The notes: generated from the sequence alone by a model not told the origin. A stretch of DNA of 23,907 bases from Bacillota bacterium (GCA_023428655.1 JAEYXC010000264.1:1-23907); one strand, 5' to 3'. Positions 16,606-23,907 are shown, numbered from the stretch's first letter. Translations and numbers: made by a program.

Positions 16606-17637
16606 TTAATAACGAAAAAATCTTCCTCTCAGCTTAGTCTTATTCTTATAATAGACAGCCAGAAGGAACAGCTTTCTCAAATGCATTCTGGCTGCTATTG
16701 TATAAAGCTTAAGCTTAGCATAACGTAATTGATTAAGCTTTACCTTCCGATGTGCTGATCCAAAGGGTTCTTCCTCTAATAATTTGATAAACTCCTTCCA
16801 GGTGTATTTATCCTTTCCGTAGTACATATAGAGTTGTTCAAATATATTTTCAATGCTGTATGCATGGTAGGCTTCAAAGAATACAGCTTCTTTTTTTTGT
16901 GTCCTTATAAAATCCTCCAGATATCCTCGGATCTCAGTAGACAACTCCGAGATATTCGGTGTAAACTGCTGACTCTCAGATTCAGCATTAATTCTGTAAT
17001 AATACCCTTCCTCAGGATAAAGGCTTATCTCCTTCGCATATTCCAGAACCATTAGGTTGAACAACATATCCTCCGCTCTCTTTAAGCCAACGATAAATTT
17101 GATCTGATGCTCCCTTACCAGCTGGGTTTTATATAATTTACACCAGGGCGTGCATAGATTAATTCCGGGAAAGAACTTAGAGTACCTCAATATAGCCAGC
17201 TGCAATTCCTCCCGCTGTGTGGTATGGAAATTATAATCAATTCCTTGAATCGGATTGCTAATGATCTTATCCTGAAGTACCTTAAGATAATGAAAGATCA
17301 GCAGATCCGGTTTCTTATTCTTCAGATGCTCCATCAGCTTCTGACATAGCTCCACATCCAGCCAATCATCAGAATCAAGGAACAACAGATATTCCCCCGT
17401 CGCTTCCCTTATTCCCACATTCCTCGCATTGGAAACACCCTGATTATCAATATGTAATACCTTCATAAAGGGAAACCGCATGGCATATTCGTCACAAATA
17501 CTACCTGCTTCATTCGTTGATCCATCATCTACGATAATGACCTGAATTTCCTTGGTGGTTTGTGCTGCAACGCTATCCAGGCACTTTCTTAAAAATTCCT
17601 CGGCTGTATTGTACACCGGTATAATAATCGATATAAT
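16606..17637 (-). CDS. GT2 glycosyltransferase with non-standard start (ATT) or start-site frameshift
   Basis: The body is a clear family 2 glycosyltransferase: PVYNTAEEFLRKCLDSVAAQ, VIIVDDGS, GVSNARNVGI, metal-binding LFLDSDDW and the RAEDMLF acidic pair. A basic C-terminal end follows (KNKTKLRGRFFRY). The first standard start in frame is GTG at 17616, but that codon is the Val of the conserved SIIIPVYN strand, so starting there would remove the first core beta-strand. Reading upstream in frame restores ISIIIPV. The only fitting start is then ATT at 17637, nine bases after a perfect AGGAGG. Alternatively a single extra base in the ATGGCCC at 17638-17644 shifted the original ATG out of frame. 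I extend the gene to 17637 on this basis, giving 343 residues. It is 20 bases downstream of the GT4 gene. Confidence 0.75.
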   Translation of the reverse strand: MISIIIPVYNTAEEFLRKCLDSVAAQTTKEIQVIIVDDGSTNEAGSICDEYAMRFPFMKVLHIDNQGVSNARNVGIREATGEYLLFLDSDDWLDVELCQKLMEHLKNKKPDLLIFHYLKVLQDKIISNPIQGIDYNFHTTQREELQLAILRYSKFFPGINLCTPWCKLYKTQLVREHQIKFIVGLKRAEDMLFNLMVLEYAKEISLYPEEGYYYRINAESESQQFTPNISELSTEIRGYLEDFIRTQKKEAVFFEAYHAYSIENIFEQLYMYYGKDKYTWKEFIKLLEEEPFGSAHRKVKLNQLRYAKLKLYTIAARMHLRKLFLLAVYYKNKTKLRGRFFRY

Positions 17638-17652
17638 GGGCCATCCCCTCCT
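17638..17652 (-). promoter_or_regulatory. Ribosome binding site that decides the GT2 start
   Basis: On the minus strand AGGAGG (17652-17647) is followed by GGATGGCCC and then ATT ATA TCG ATT. The out-of-frame ATG at 17644-17642 is only two bases from AGGAGG, while the in-frame ATT is nine bases away, an ideal distance. This favours an ATT start, or a recent one-base change that separated ATG from the frame. Confidence 0.6.
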
Positions 17653-17657
17653 ATCTC

Positions 17658-18872
17658 TTATCCTGATACCTGCTGTTGCGTATATTGGTGATAGATGTCA
17701 ATTATCTTATTGCTGTATCCTTCCAATGAGATCATCTTCTCTCTTTTTTCAAAGCAATTTTTTGACATCCTATCTATTTTTTCTCTATTAAGATGCAATT
17801 CATCCATTGCCTCTGTCAGCTTATCTTCATTAATGTGATCAATGAGGATACCGGTCTCATTATGCTCGATTAACTCGGGTATCCCACCCATCCTTGATGC
17901 AATCACCGGTGTTCCTAGGGCTTCCGATTCCAAGATAGACAATGGGCAATTCTCATACCAAATGGAAGGATATACGGAAAATAGTGCCCTGCTGATTAGC
18001 TCCTTCAGCTCTTCCCCTTTTTTAAAGCCGACAAAATCAACATTGGAAATGCCACTGCATATATGCTCCATCGGACCCGTACCGGCAATTTTGAATTTGA
18101 TATGCGGTAGCCTTTTGCAGCAATTCAGGAATAGCTCCAGCCCTTTTTCCTCCGATAATCGTCCAAAATATAGAACATAATCCTCCTTCTCGGCAGGACC
18201 ATCCATCTCATTTAGCTCTATAAAGTTATGAATGGTTTCCGTTTTTCCATCATAACGATTGGTTTGATTTAATTTATCCTCGATAAAATGGCTGGGACAG
18301 ATGTAACGATCAATAAGCTGATAGGTATCCCGCCTCGTATATGTAATGGCTTCCAAAGAGCCGATGAAGCTTTTGATTTTAGAGCCATGGATGCAATTTT
18401 TTTTGGTGCAATTCCATTTACTTCCGTTAATACAAAGCTCACAGGTTGCTTGAGACTGAAAATCATACAGTAGATGGTTTGGGCAAATCATCTGATAATC
18501 ATGAACCGTTTGAACCATGGGAATCTTATGCTCATGTATTTCTTCAATAATGGAAGGAGTTAGTTGAAAATTTATATTATTCAAATGTACAATATCCGGC
18601 TTAAACTTTAGAAGTACCGTTCTGATTTTTCTTTTTGCCTCCAGGGAGTAGATGATATGTATGGGATATATTATTTTTCTAATTCCCGCATGATGAAAAT
18701 CCATGTTGGAGGTATATTCACTCGCGGAATTGAACACTGTGTTTTTATCATCATACATCCCAAAGTATTCCACCTGGTGCCCCATTTTTTCTAAGCAGCT
18801 TCCTAATTTTAGAAAATAGGTCTCCGCACCACCCTTTGGATACAAGAATTTATTAACCATTAAAATCTTCAT
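17658..18872 (-). CDS. GT4 glycosyltransferase with cysteine-rich insert
   Basis: The start at ATG 18872 is chosen because AAAGGA lies six bases upstream and it gives the standard N-terminus MKILMVNKFLYPKGGAETY. The longer frame from 18920 adds a Lys-rich tail without a binding site. The product has 404 residues. GT-B/GT4 signatures are YVLYFGRLSEEKGLELFL, IAGTGPM, FVGFKKGEELKELI, and the acidic motif ENCPLSILESEALGTPV followed by GGIPELI. A cysteine-rich insert near residues 125-165 (MICPNHLL, ATCELC, KWNCTKKNCIHGS) is a feature I associate with one GT4 subgroup and might bind a metal. It is the first glycosyltransferase of the operon, directly after the CpsC/CpsD pair. Confidence 0.9.
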   Translation of the reverse strand: MKILMVNKFLYPKGGAETYFLKLGSCLEKMGHQVEYFGMYDDKNTVFNSASEYTSNMDFHHAGIRKIIYPIHIIYSLEAKRKIRTVLLKFKPDIVHLNNINFQLTPSIIEEIHEHKIPMVQTVHDYQMICPNHLLYDFQSQATCELCINGSKWNCTKKNCIHGSKIKSFIGSLEAITYTRRDTYQLIDRYICPSHFIEDKLNQTNRYDGKTETIHNFIELNEMDGPAEKEDYVLYFGRLSEEKGLELFLNCCKRLPHIKFKIAGTGPMEHICSGISNVDFVGFKKGEELKELISRALFSVYPSIWYENCPLSILESEALGTPVIASRMGGIPELIEHNETGILIDHINEDKLTEAMDELHLNREKIDRMSKNCFEKREKMISLEGYSNKIIDIYHQYTQQQVSG

Positions 18873-18927
18873 TTTTGTTCCTTTCCGCTTATGTTTTTTA
18901 ACCCTGCTGTGATTTTTCATTAGAAAA

Positions 18928-19638
18928 CTATTTTTTCTGTTTTGACCCCTTATCTATATACCTTTGATTTTTATAGTAATCATAATTCTTCACGATTCGT
19001 CCATATTCCTTGGTGTTAATCTTATTCAATATAATTCCTGCAATATTGCCGCCGGCTTTATGTATATTGTCCCTTGATTCCCGTACACTACGAGTGTCTG
19101 TTTTTGCATATTCGGCGATTAGAATAATACCATCCACTTTACGGGCCACTAGATTCGGATCCACCGTTGTGGTGATGGAGGGCATATCCAAAATAATATA
19201 ATCATATTCCTTCGTGAGCTGACCCAGTATTTCATCAAATCGGTCAGAGCATAAAAGGCCAATGGGATTCACCGTCTTGCCACCACTTGGAATATAGGAA
19301 AGATTTTTATGATTGGTATCATAGATCGCTAGAGAATATAACACCTCCCCGGACAAAAACTCGGATAATCCAATCTCTATCCTTTCATTTAGTCTCTTAT
19401 GCTTTGCGATTTTACGCAAATCCCCATCGATGAGGATGGTTTTCCATCCTGTCGCTGCCATCGATATGGCAAGACTTATGGCCGTCGTTGTTGTGCCGAC
19501 TCCCGGCTCGCAGCCACTTAACATAAATTTAGAATATCCTTCTCTTTCTTTTTTTAGATGCATTTCAACAACAATCCGATCAATCGCATCGTTAATGAAA
19601 TAGTTGGTGTTACTGTAAAATTCGATCAACCTTTCCAT
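18928..19638 (-). CDS. CpsD-like BY-kinase with altered Walker A motif
   Basis: The 236-residue product has the layout of bacterial tyrosine kinases that regulate polysaccharide export. Walker A lies at about 41-52, Walker A' ILIDGDLRK at 68-76 and Walker B IILDMPS at 148-154. A C-terminal tyrosine cluster is present (YGRIVKNYDYYKNQRY, five Tyr). The Walker A reads PGVGTTTT where the family has PGEGKSTT, so the nucleotide-binding Lys is Thr49 (codon ACA; one base from AAA). ATP hydrolysis or kinase activity may be impaired, or this may be a subgroup with a different nucleotide grip. It starts directly after the TAA stop of the CpsC-like gene, with AGGAG ten bases upstream. CpsC and CpsD normally form a membrane-bound pair. 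Confidence 0.88.
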   Translation of the reverse strand: MERLIEFYSNTNYFINDAIDRIVVEMHLKKEREGYSKFMLSGCEPGVGTTTTAISLAISMAATGWKTILIDGDLRKIAKHKRLNERIEIGLSEFLSGEVLYSLAIYDTNHKNLSYIPSGGKTVNPIGLLCSDRFDEILGQLTKEYDYIILDMPSITTTVDPNLVARKVDGIILIAEYAKTDTRSVRESRDNIHKAGGNIAGIILNKINTKEYGRIVKNYDYYKNQRYIDKGSKQKK

Positions 19639-20295
19639 TTAGCCCATACTCCTTCCGTCCTTTTGAAATAATGGAATGGATCCGATCACATCAATCTCTC
19701 CATCTAACCCTATATCGGATAAACTATGTACCTTCTTAGAAAAAACCACACGAACCATCATCCATACACACACAATTCCAATTCCTGCAAGGGTAACAAT
19801 AATTCTGAATTTCCAATGCTCCAGCTGCATATTGTAGGTTAATTCAACACTTGTGGCTTTATCAAGCAACCGTGCAACATTGTTTGAGGTGATATTATTA
19901 ACCTCTTCGATAAAAGCATTTGCTACTGCATTCGCTACTTGGATTGCATGATCTGCATTGGACGAAGTAGCATGGATACCCAGCACCAAGGAGTAGGTTT
20001 TTACAGAAATCATCTTTTTGATCACATCCGCATTGAGTTCGGAACTTTGCAGTAGACTGGCAGCTCTCTCACATACCTTGGAGCTGGTAATAATATCCGA
20101 ATATAGGGTTAATGCCGAATAATCTGTCACCGAAAATACCGTTGCCTCTGCAGTATATTCATCCCCCCTCGAATTGTTAACACTAATCAGATAAGCGATT
20201 ACAAAAAAGACGGCTCCGATTATGGCTATGAGCCACCATTTCCGAAAAATCTCTCTGAAACATCTTTTCAAATCGATATTTATTTCTCTATTCAT
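19639..20295 (-). CDS. CpsC/Wzz-like chain-length determinant
   Basis: The 218-residue protein has two membrane segments, at about 22-39 and 163-182, enclosing an extracellular domain. That is the layout of Wzz/CpsC/YveK co-polymerases that set chain length and anchor the tyrosine kinase. The N-terminus INIDLKRCFREIFRKWWLI and the phrase YTAEATVFS match the family. The C-terminal cytoplasmic tail after segment 2 (GSIPLFQKDGRSMG) is the region expected to activate CpsD. The start ATG has AAGGAGGAG five bases upstream. A candidate promoter lies about 70 bases further upstream, so this gene may head its own transcript as well as reading through from the LCP gene. Confidence 0.92.
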   Translation of the reverse strand: MNREINIDLKRCFREIFRKWWLIAIIGAVFFVIAYLISVNNSRGDEYTAEATVFSVTDYSALTLYSDIITSSKVCERAASLLQSSELNADVIKKMISVKTYSLVLGIHATSSNADHAIQVANAVANAFIEEVNNITSNNVARLLDKATSVELTYNMQLEHWKFRIIVTLAGIGIVCVWMMVRVVFSKKVHSLSDIGLDGEIDVIGSIPLFQKDGRSMG

Positions 20296-20360
20296 ATACT
20301 CCTCCTTGAAGCTAGTTGATTTTCTCGATTTTTATCACATTTACTGGGATTGATTCTCTT

Positions 20361-20389
20361 ATTTTGCTATATTAACGCGTTATTGTCAA
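20361..20389 (-). promoter_or_regulatory. Candidate promoter of the cpsC-like gene with a palindrome in its spacer
   Basis: On the minus strand TTGACA (20389-20384) is a perfect -35 box. CAAAAT (20366-20361) is a four-of-six -10 box after a 17-base spacer. The spacer holds the ten-base palindrome TAACGCGTTA (20373-20382), a possible operator. The surrounding 198-base gap is very AT-rich and has no terminator hairpin that I can see. Confidence 0.5.
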
Positions 20390-20493
20390 TTATTATTTAT
20401 GATTTCTTATAATTATTTTTAAACTCTTTGTATTCCCCATCTAATTTCTGTTATTTTTATAAATTGCGTTGAATATATATAACATTTCTGAAT

Positions 20494-21588
20494 CTACTGC
20501 TCTCCATAAACCCTGTTATGCAGCTCCCTTATATTTTTTTCAAAATCAATTCCGATCACCGACATTTTATTAATGGTTACAAAGGAAAAGGTATCTTCCA
20601 TGGGAATACTCCATTGCTCTATCTCATAATTTCTGTATGTGGGGAATGATAAAATCATTGAAATAATTTTATTCTTACTGAGATTTGTCGTAATCTGTGG
20701 TAATACCTGGTCGGACAGTTTTATTATTTTCTTGTAATTCAAGTCCTTTATTTTGCCGAACACGGTCTGTAACACCTCCCGCTGTCTGGCGGTTCTTTCA
20801 AAATCCGTGCCACTATAACGGTTCCGAACATATCCCAGTGTCTGCTTACCATTCAGCACATAATTTCCCGGCTTTGATAAAAGATCATTCCCTTCCTCTT
20901 CTCCGGTATGCTGGTTGATTTCTTTGATATAATAATTAATGATTGGTATATATTCCTCTTTCACATTTAAGGTAACCCCCTCGAGGGCATCAACAATGTC
21001 AATAAAGGTATAAAAATCCATTGATATGTATTTATCGATATTAATCCGGAAGTTTTCTTCTATGGTCTCAATCAGCAATTTAGCTCCACCATAGGCATAG
21101 GCAGCATTCAAACGATTATTCTTACGGGAGGGAAGCTTCAAATAAATATCTCTCAATAAAGAGGTTAGGATTATTTTTTTTGTTTTTGAATTGATGGAAA
21201 CAATAATCATAGCATCCGATCGACCGGAACCACCGGCTTCTCTGGAATCACAGCCAATCAACAGGATATTGTATACATCGTCACTGCTTATCTCCTTGCT
21301 ATTGATCTTCGTATTCTGGGTGATATTCTCTTCCAGCTCCTCAATCACTGCTTGGGGGGAATCTGTGATGTCCGTGGCTTCTTCTAAAATGATATCCTCT
21401 ACTTCTTCCGGCACATTATCCTCTGTCACAGTAACCACAGTTACCTCATCCTCCACATCCTCGACCAGATTCATCTTATTCAAATAGAAATTAAGGATAA
21501 GATATCCTGCGATACAGATTATCATTATGATGCCGAATATGGTAATTAAGCTTATTTTTGTAACTTTAGAAATATTATATTTTCTCAT
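20494..21588 (-). CDS. LytR-CpsA-Psr (LCP) family wall-polymer ligase
   Basis: The 364-residue protein has a short cytoplasmic N-terminus, one membrane segment (about 13-34), an acidic Glu/Asp/Val-rich extracellular stalk (about 41-95) and an LCP domain. Family motifs are visible in order: YNILLIGCDSR, GRSDAMIIVSIN, LTSLLRDIYLKLP, RLNAAYAYGG, VTLNVKEE, and LGYVRNRYSGTDFERTARQREVL, including the arginines that hold the lipid pyrophosphate. LCP proteins transfer undecaprenyl-linked polymers to peptidoglycan, so the locus probably makes a wall-attached polysaccharide rather than only a loose slime. The gene heads the polysaccharide operon. Its start ATG at 21588 has a weak binding site (GGTTTGG). 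Confidence 0.93.
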   Translation of the reverse strand: MRKYNISKVTKISLITIFGIIMIICIAGYLILNFYLNKMNLVEDVEDEVTVVTVTEDNVPEEVEDIILEEATDITDSPQAVIEELEENITQNTKINSKEISSDDVYNILLIGCDSREAGGSGRSDAMIIVSINSKTKKIILTSLLRDIYLKLPSRKNNRLNAAYAYGGAKLLIETIEENFRINIDKYISMDFYTFIDIVDALEGVTLNVKEEYIPIINYYIKEINQHTGEEEGNDLLSKPGNYVLNGKQTLGYVRNRYSGTDFERTARQREVLQTVFGKIKDLNYKKIIKLSDQVLPQITTNLSKNKIISMILSFPTYRNYEIEQWSIPMEDTFSFVTINKMSVIGIDFEKNIRELHNRVYGEQ

Positions 21589-21612
21589 TGTCCAAACCTA
21601 TATCCTTTCATA

Positions 21613-21628
21613 TTGGATAAGTATCCAA
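21613..21628 (-). promoter_or_regulatory. Palindrome in the LCP leader (possible operator)
   Basis: TTGGATAAGTATCCAA has perfect seven-base arms around a two-base centre. It lies between the LCP promoter and its start codon. The loop is too short for a good RNA hairpin, so a protein-binding dyad is more likely than a terminator. Confidence 0.35.
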
Positions 21629-21710
21629 GGAGCTATTATGTAACGGGACGTATTATGGGAAATAATTCATTTATTTACAAAATGTTGTATATTTTTAATA
21701 TTTATTCTGT

Positions 21711-21739
21711 ATTATACTATATCGTATACAACTTGCAAA
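21711..21739 (-). promoter_or_regulatory. Promoter of the LCP gene and polysaccharide operon
   Basis: On the minus strand TATAAT (21716-21711) is a perfect -10 box, and TTTGCA (21739-21734) is a four-of-six -35 box after 17 bases. The start would be near 21705, giving a leader of about 115 bases. The rest of 21589-21882 holds only AT-rich sequence, the palindrome and the mini-gene terminator. Confidence 0.6.
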
Positions 21740-21812
21740 GATTAGTTTAAAATTAAACAAACAATTCTTAATTAACAGCGAATTCCCTTACAAATCATAA
21801 AAAGTCAGCAAC

Positions 21813-21846
21813 AAAAAAAGGGCTTGATACCTTATAACCAAAACCC
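21813..21846 (-). terminator. Likely terminator of the SpoIIID-like mini-gene
   Basis: On the minus strand GGGTTTTGG (21846-21838) pairs imperfectly with CAAGCCC (21826-21820), and seven T follow (21819-21813). It lies 37 bases after the mini-gene stop. Confidence 0.6.
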
Positions 21847-21882
21847 TCCGCTTCCAGCTATTCTATTGTCTCGGCATCCGAG

Positions 21883-22023
21883 CTAGTTGTTCTGATTTGT
21901 TACTCCCGTGTGTACGGTTGACTTCGAAATGCCGAACTGTTTCGCGGTTTGCCTCACAGTCGCATTATTATCGATAATATAATTAGCGATCTCAACCGCG
22001 CGTTCCTCTATATAGCCTTTCAT
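21883..22023 (-). CDS. spoIIID: SpoIIID-like truncated regulator, 46 residues (possible pseudogene)
   Basis: The frame from ATG 22023 encodes MKGYIEERAVEIANYIID..., continuing with NATVRQTAKQFGISKSTVH. From memory this is nearly the start of clostridial SpoIIID, the mother-cell sporulation regulator, including its helix-turn-helix (about residues 21-42). After STVH the reading TGVTNQNN departs from the family's KDVTERL, and a TAG stops it at 46 residues, against about 80-95 in the family. The C-terminal DNA-contacting basic region is missing, and I find no continuation in other frames downstream. It has a good AGGGG binding site six bases upstream, a CATACAAT box and a terminator, so it could still be expressed. 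It is either a decayed partial copy or a small competitor of SpoIIID. Loss of function is likely but not certain. Confidence 0.75.
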   Translation of the reverse strand: MKGYIEERAVEIANYIIDNNATVRQTAKQFGISKSTVHTGVTNQNN

Positions 22024-22053
22024 AGTGTTCCCCTCTAATTTCGTTGTTGTTAC

Positions 22054-22061
22054 ATTGTATG
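22054..22061 (-). promoter_or_regulatory. Candidate sigma-E-type -10 box (CATACAAT) for the mini-gene
   Basis: The minus-strand octamer CATACAAT matches the mother-cell sigma-E -10 consensus, and also fits sigma-K (CATAnnnT). It lies 31 bases upstream of the start codon. I do not see a convincing sigma-E -35 box at the right distance, so this rests on the -10 box and on spoIIID being a sigma-E gene in known spore formers. Confidence 0.45.
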
Positions 22062-22156
22062 CAGAGGAAATGGGCAGTAGTACTGGGATTCAAAAAGTTA
22101 TATAGTTACCGGAGCGTCCCTTTACCTATCATTACGACATCTCCATATAGAACAGC

Positions 22157-22248
22157 AAAAGGCTGCCTCAAATCACATGGCTGGTTTAGGGATGGTGTAT
22201 CCACAACCATCATTCCTAACACCAACCAGTGTTTTGATTCAGCCTTTT
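22157..22248. repeat. 92-base imperfect hairpin with AAAAGGCTG ends
   Basis: The ends AAAAGGCTG and CAGCCTTTT are perfect inverted repeats. The two arms stay similar for about 36 bases (CTCAAATCAC against ATCAAAACAC read on the other strand). On the minus strand it follows the dehydrogenase stop by about 24 bases and ends in TTTT, so it may act as that operon's terminator. GGCTG-x-CTCAAA ends also resemble those I associate with some clostridial insertion sequences, so a small transposon-derived element is possible. Confidence 0.55.
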
Positions 22249-22272
22249 ATAATAATGCTTTCCTATTAACCT

Positions 22273-23676
22273 TTACATCTGGCAAACCTTTCGGGGATTT
22301 AAGATATTCTTCGGATCGAAGGCTTTCTTAATTCCTCTCATGATTTCGACTGTAGCAGGGTCCATGCTCTCAAAAAGATAGGATTTTTTCGCGAAACCGA
22401 TTCCATGCTCGCCGGAAACCTGACCACGGAGCTCTCTTGCTTTTCCATAGATTTTATCCATGGCTTCGGTCATTCTCTTCTCCCACTCCTCTTCGCTAAG
22501 ATCATCCTTTAGGATGTATGCATGAAGATTGCCGTCGCCGGCATGGCCAAAGCTCTTAATACGGACATTTACTTCCTTATACAAGCTATGAATATACTCC
22601 ACCATCTCATTCACAGAGCTACGGGGTACTACGACGTCAACCTCATCCATATAGGTAGTGGAGCCCTTGATTGCCTCAAGGAATGCTCCTCTTGCCTTCC
22701 AGATGGATTCCTCTCTCTCCGTTGTATCGGAAATCAGGATATCGGTTGCTCCCTGTTCAAGGCATATTTTTGCTACACTGTCATAGGCCTTCTCAATCTC
22801 CTGTGTGGAATTACCGTCAAACTTCAGAAGCAGGTATGCGTCAGCACTGTTATCCGGGAACTTCTTACCCAGATACTTCTCTGCGTCAATGATTACCTCT
22901 CTTTGCATAAATTCTATGGCTGTGGGTGCCGATTTTGATTTAATGATCATAGGTACCGTACGAATTGCCTGCTCTAAGCTGGGGAAGGGAATTAATAAGC
23001 TGATTGCCTTCTGGGGCAGGGGAATGAGCTTTAAGGTAGCCTTTGTGATCACACCCAGAGTTCCCTCCGATCCTACCATCAGATCCTTCATAGCATAGCC
23101 GGTACTGTTCTTTACAACCTTGCCACCAAATTCTACAATACTTCCATCGGGTAATACCACCTCCAGCCCGCGTACATAGTCTCTGGTAACACCGTATTTT
23201 ACTGCTCTCATTCCACCGGCATTGGTACTGATGTTACCGCCGATGGTTGCTGATTTCTCACCGGGATCCGGAGGATAGAACAGGTCTCTTTCCTGAACAT
23301 AGGCGGAAAGCTCCATCAATAGTACACCAGGCTCTACGGTGATGGTCAGATTGTCCTCATCCAACTCCAGAACATGATTCATCAACGTAGTATCTAACAT
23401 AATACCATGCTCCATTGCCACGGACGCACCTACCAGTCCTGTCCCAGAGCCACGGGGTGTAACGGGAATATTATTGATGTAAGCATATTTCATGATCTCG
23501 GATACCTCTTCCGTCGAGATTACCTTAATCACGACATCCGGAAAGCTCGTCGTATCACTCAACTCATCATGGCTGTATTCTTCGTTAATATTCTCGCCAT
23601 AGAGAACACGCTCCGGATCATTAATTAAATCATTGATGAATGTCAGATCCTTCTGATCAATTCTTTTATAATTCAT
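22273..23676 (-). CDS. FAD-linked 2-hydroxyacid dehydrogenase (LctD/GlcD type)
   Basis: The start at ATG 23676 is set by GGAGG eight bases upstream; a TTG at 23700 is the longer alternative. The product has 467 residues. The N-terminal FAD-binding domain shows [13 protein letters not shown], then [21 protein letters not shown] and [18 protein letters not shown]. The C-terminal oxidase domain has [13 protein letters not shown] and [11 protein letters not shown], the typical metal/substrate histidine motifs of the GlcD/D-lactate group. It oxidises D-lactate, glycolate or a similar acid. An ETF alpha gene directly upstream in the same orientation points to an Lct-type complex in which ETF takes the electrons, as in electron-confurcating lactate oxidation of anaerobes. 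That link is inference. It looks like ordinary metabolism and seems unrelated to the polysaccharide locus. Confidence 0.9.
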   Translation of the reverse strand: MNYKRIDQKDLTFINDLINDPERVLYGENINEEYSHDELSDTTSFPDVVIKVISTEEVSEIMKYAYINNIPVTPRGSGTGLVGASVAMEHGIMLDTTLMNHVLELDEDNLTITVEPGVLLMELSAYVQERDLFYPPDPGEKSATIGGNISTNAGGMRAVKYGVTRDYVRGLEVVLPDGSIVEFGGKVVKNSTGYAMKDLMVGSEGTLGVITKATLKLIPLPQKAISLLIPFPSLEQAIRTVPMIIKSKSAPTAIEFMQREVIIDAEKYLGKKFPDNSADAYLLLKFDGNSTQEIEKAYDSVAKICLEQGATDILISDTTEREESIWKARGAFLEAIKGSTTYMDEVDVVVPRSSVNEMVEYIHSLYKEVNVRIKSFGHAGDGNLHAYILKDDLSEEEWEKRMTEAMDKIYGKARELRGQVSGEHGIGFAKKSYLFESMDPATVEIMRGIKKAFDPKNILNPRKVCQM

Positions 23677-23734
23677 TCTATTAACCTCCATGCTGCACAA
23701 CAGCAGCTCTAATCCTTATACTATAAGCAAAATC

Positions 23735-23907
23735 CTATGCGCCCTTACTCATTTTAATCTGATTAACCAGATTCGGAATTATCTCATATAAATCTCCAAC
23801 CAGTCCATAATGGGCTGTCTTAAAGATCGGAGCACTTTCATCCTTATTAATTGCAATGATTTGCTCTGCGTTATTCATACCGGCGGTAAATTGAACTGAG
23901 CCGGATA
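23735..23907 (-). CDS. etfA: Electron transfer flavoprotein alpha subunit, C-terminal end (runs off the window)
   Basis: Only the last 57 codons are visible, ending KMSKGA and TAG at 23737-23735. The phrases SGSVQFTAGM, IIAINKDESAPIF and GLVGDLYEIIPNLV are the FAD-binding end of ETF alpha proteins. It lies 58 bases upstream of the dehydrogenase gene and is probably co-transcribed with it. The rest of the gene, and any etfB, lie beyond the window. Confidence 0.92.
   Translation of the reverse strand, partial: SGSVQFTAGMNNAEQIIAINKDESAPIFKTAHYGLVGDLYEIIPNLVNQIKMSKGA

Noticed and set aside
22044..22331. Plus-strand frame of 95 codons over the hairpin region
   Set aside because: It overlaps the inverted repeat and the dehydrogenase 3' end, lacks a binding site and shows no known motif.
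22522..22938. Plus-strand frame of 138 codons inside the dehydrogenase gene
   Set aside because: It is antisense to a well-supported conserved gene and has no protein-like motif pattern.
1..23907. tRNA, rRNA, CRISPR array, transposase or phage genes
   Set aside because: I looked for them on both strands and saw none; only repeat-like remnants are present.

Overview
The window looks like a chromosome segment from a low-GC, spore-forming clostridium, most likely a Lachnospiraceae relative. The clues are strong GGAGG ribosome binding sites, a SpoIIID-like fragment, cyclic-di-GMP-I riboswitches, a clostridial CpsC/CpsD/LCP export set and a lactate dehydrogenase/ETF-type pair. The species assignment is inference. 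No database search was possible, and family names come from motifs read in the translations.

Layout. (a) 1-644, minus: 5' part of a polyprenyl-phosphate sugar transferase, the likely priming enzyme. (b) 645-1376: gene-free control region with an inverted repeat, a strong promoter facing right (972-1000), and two tandem c-di-GMP-I riboswitches. The first is followed by an intrinsic terminator. (c) 1377-3179, plus: secreted beta-helix (pectate-lyase-3-like) protein controlled by the tandem riboswitches, ending at a strong terminator shared with the converging operon. (d) 3277-21588, all minus: an 18-kb cell-surface polysaccharide locus. In transcription order it encodes an LCP ligase, a CpsC/Wzz-like chain-length protein, a CpsD-like BY-kinase, a GT4, a GT2, a GT4, a GT14-like branching transferase, a Wzy-like polymerase, a secreted GH16 glycanase with Ig-like domains, two tandem QueC-like PP-loop proteins, a Wzx-like flippase, and two tandem fusions of GT2 with polysaccharide pyruvyl transferase. 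(e) 21589-22272: promoter of the LCP gene, a 46-codon SpoIIID-like mini-gene, and a 92-base imperfect hairpin. (f) 22273-23907, minus: FAD-linked 2-hydroxyacid (lactate/glycolate) dehydrogenase and the 3' end of an ETF alpha-subunit gene, which look like ordinary metabolism flanking the locus.

How it works together (inference). The priming transferase and the GT2/GT4/GT14 enzymes would build a lipid-linked repeat unit. The pyruvyl transferase domain would add ketal pyruvate, and the PP-loop pair may add an unknown ATP-dependent modification. Wzx flips, Wzy polymerises, CpsC/CpsD set chain length, and the LCP protein attaches the product to the wall. The secreted GH16 protein and the c-di-GMP-controlled beta-helix protein are candidates for trimming or binding the finished polymer.

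Most notable points. The two GT2-pyruvyl transferase paralogues have lost motifs in opposite domains. The paired QueC-like proteins keep a PP-loop and a four-cysteine motif in a polysaccharide operon. The riboswitch unit appears duplicated. The CpsD-like protein has Thr where the Walker A Lys should be. The SpoIIID-like mini-gene is truncated but has its own expression signals.
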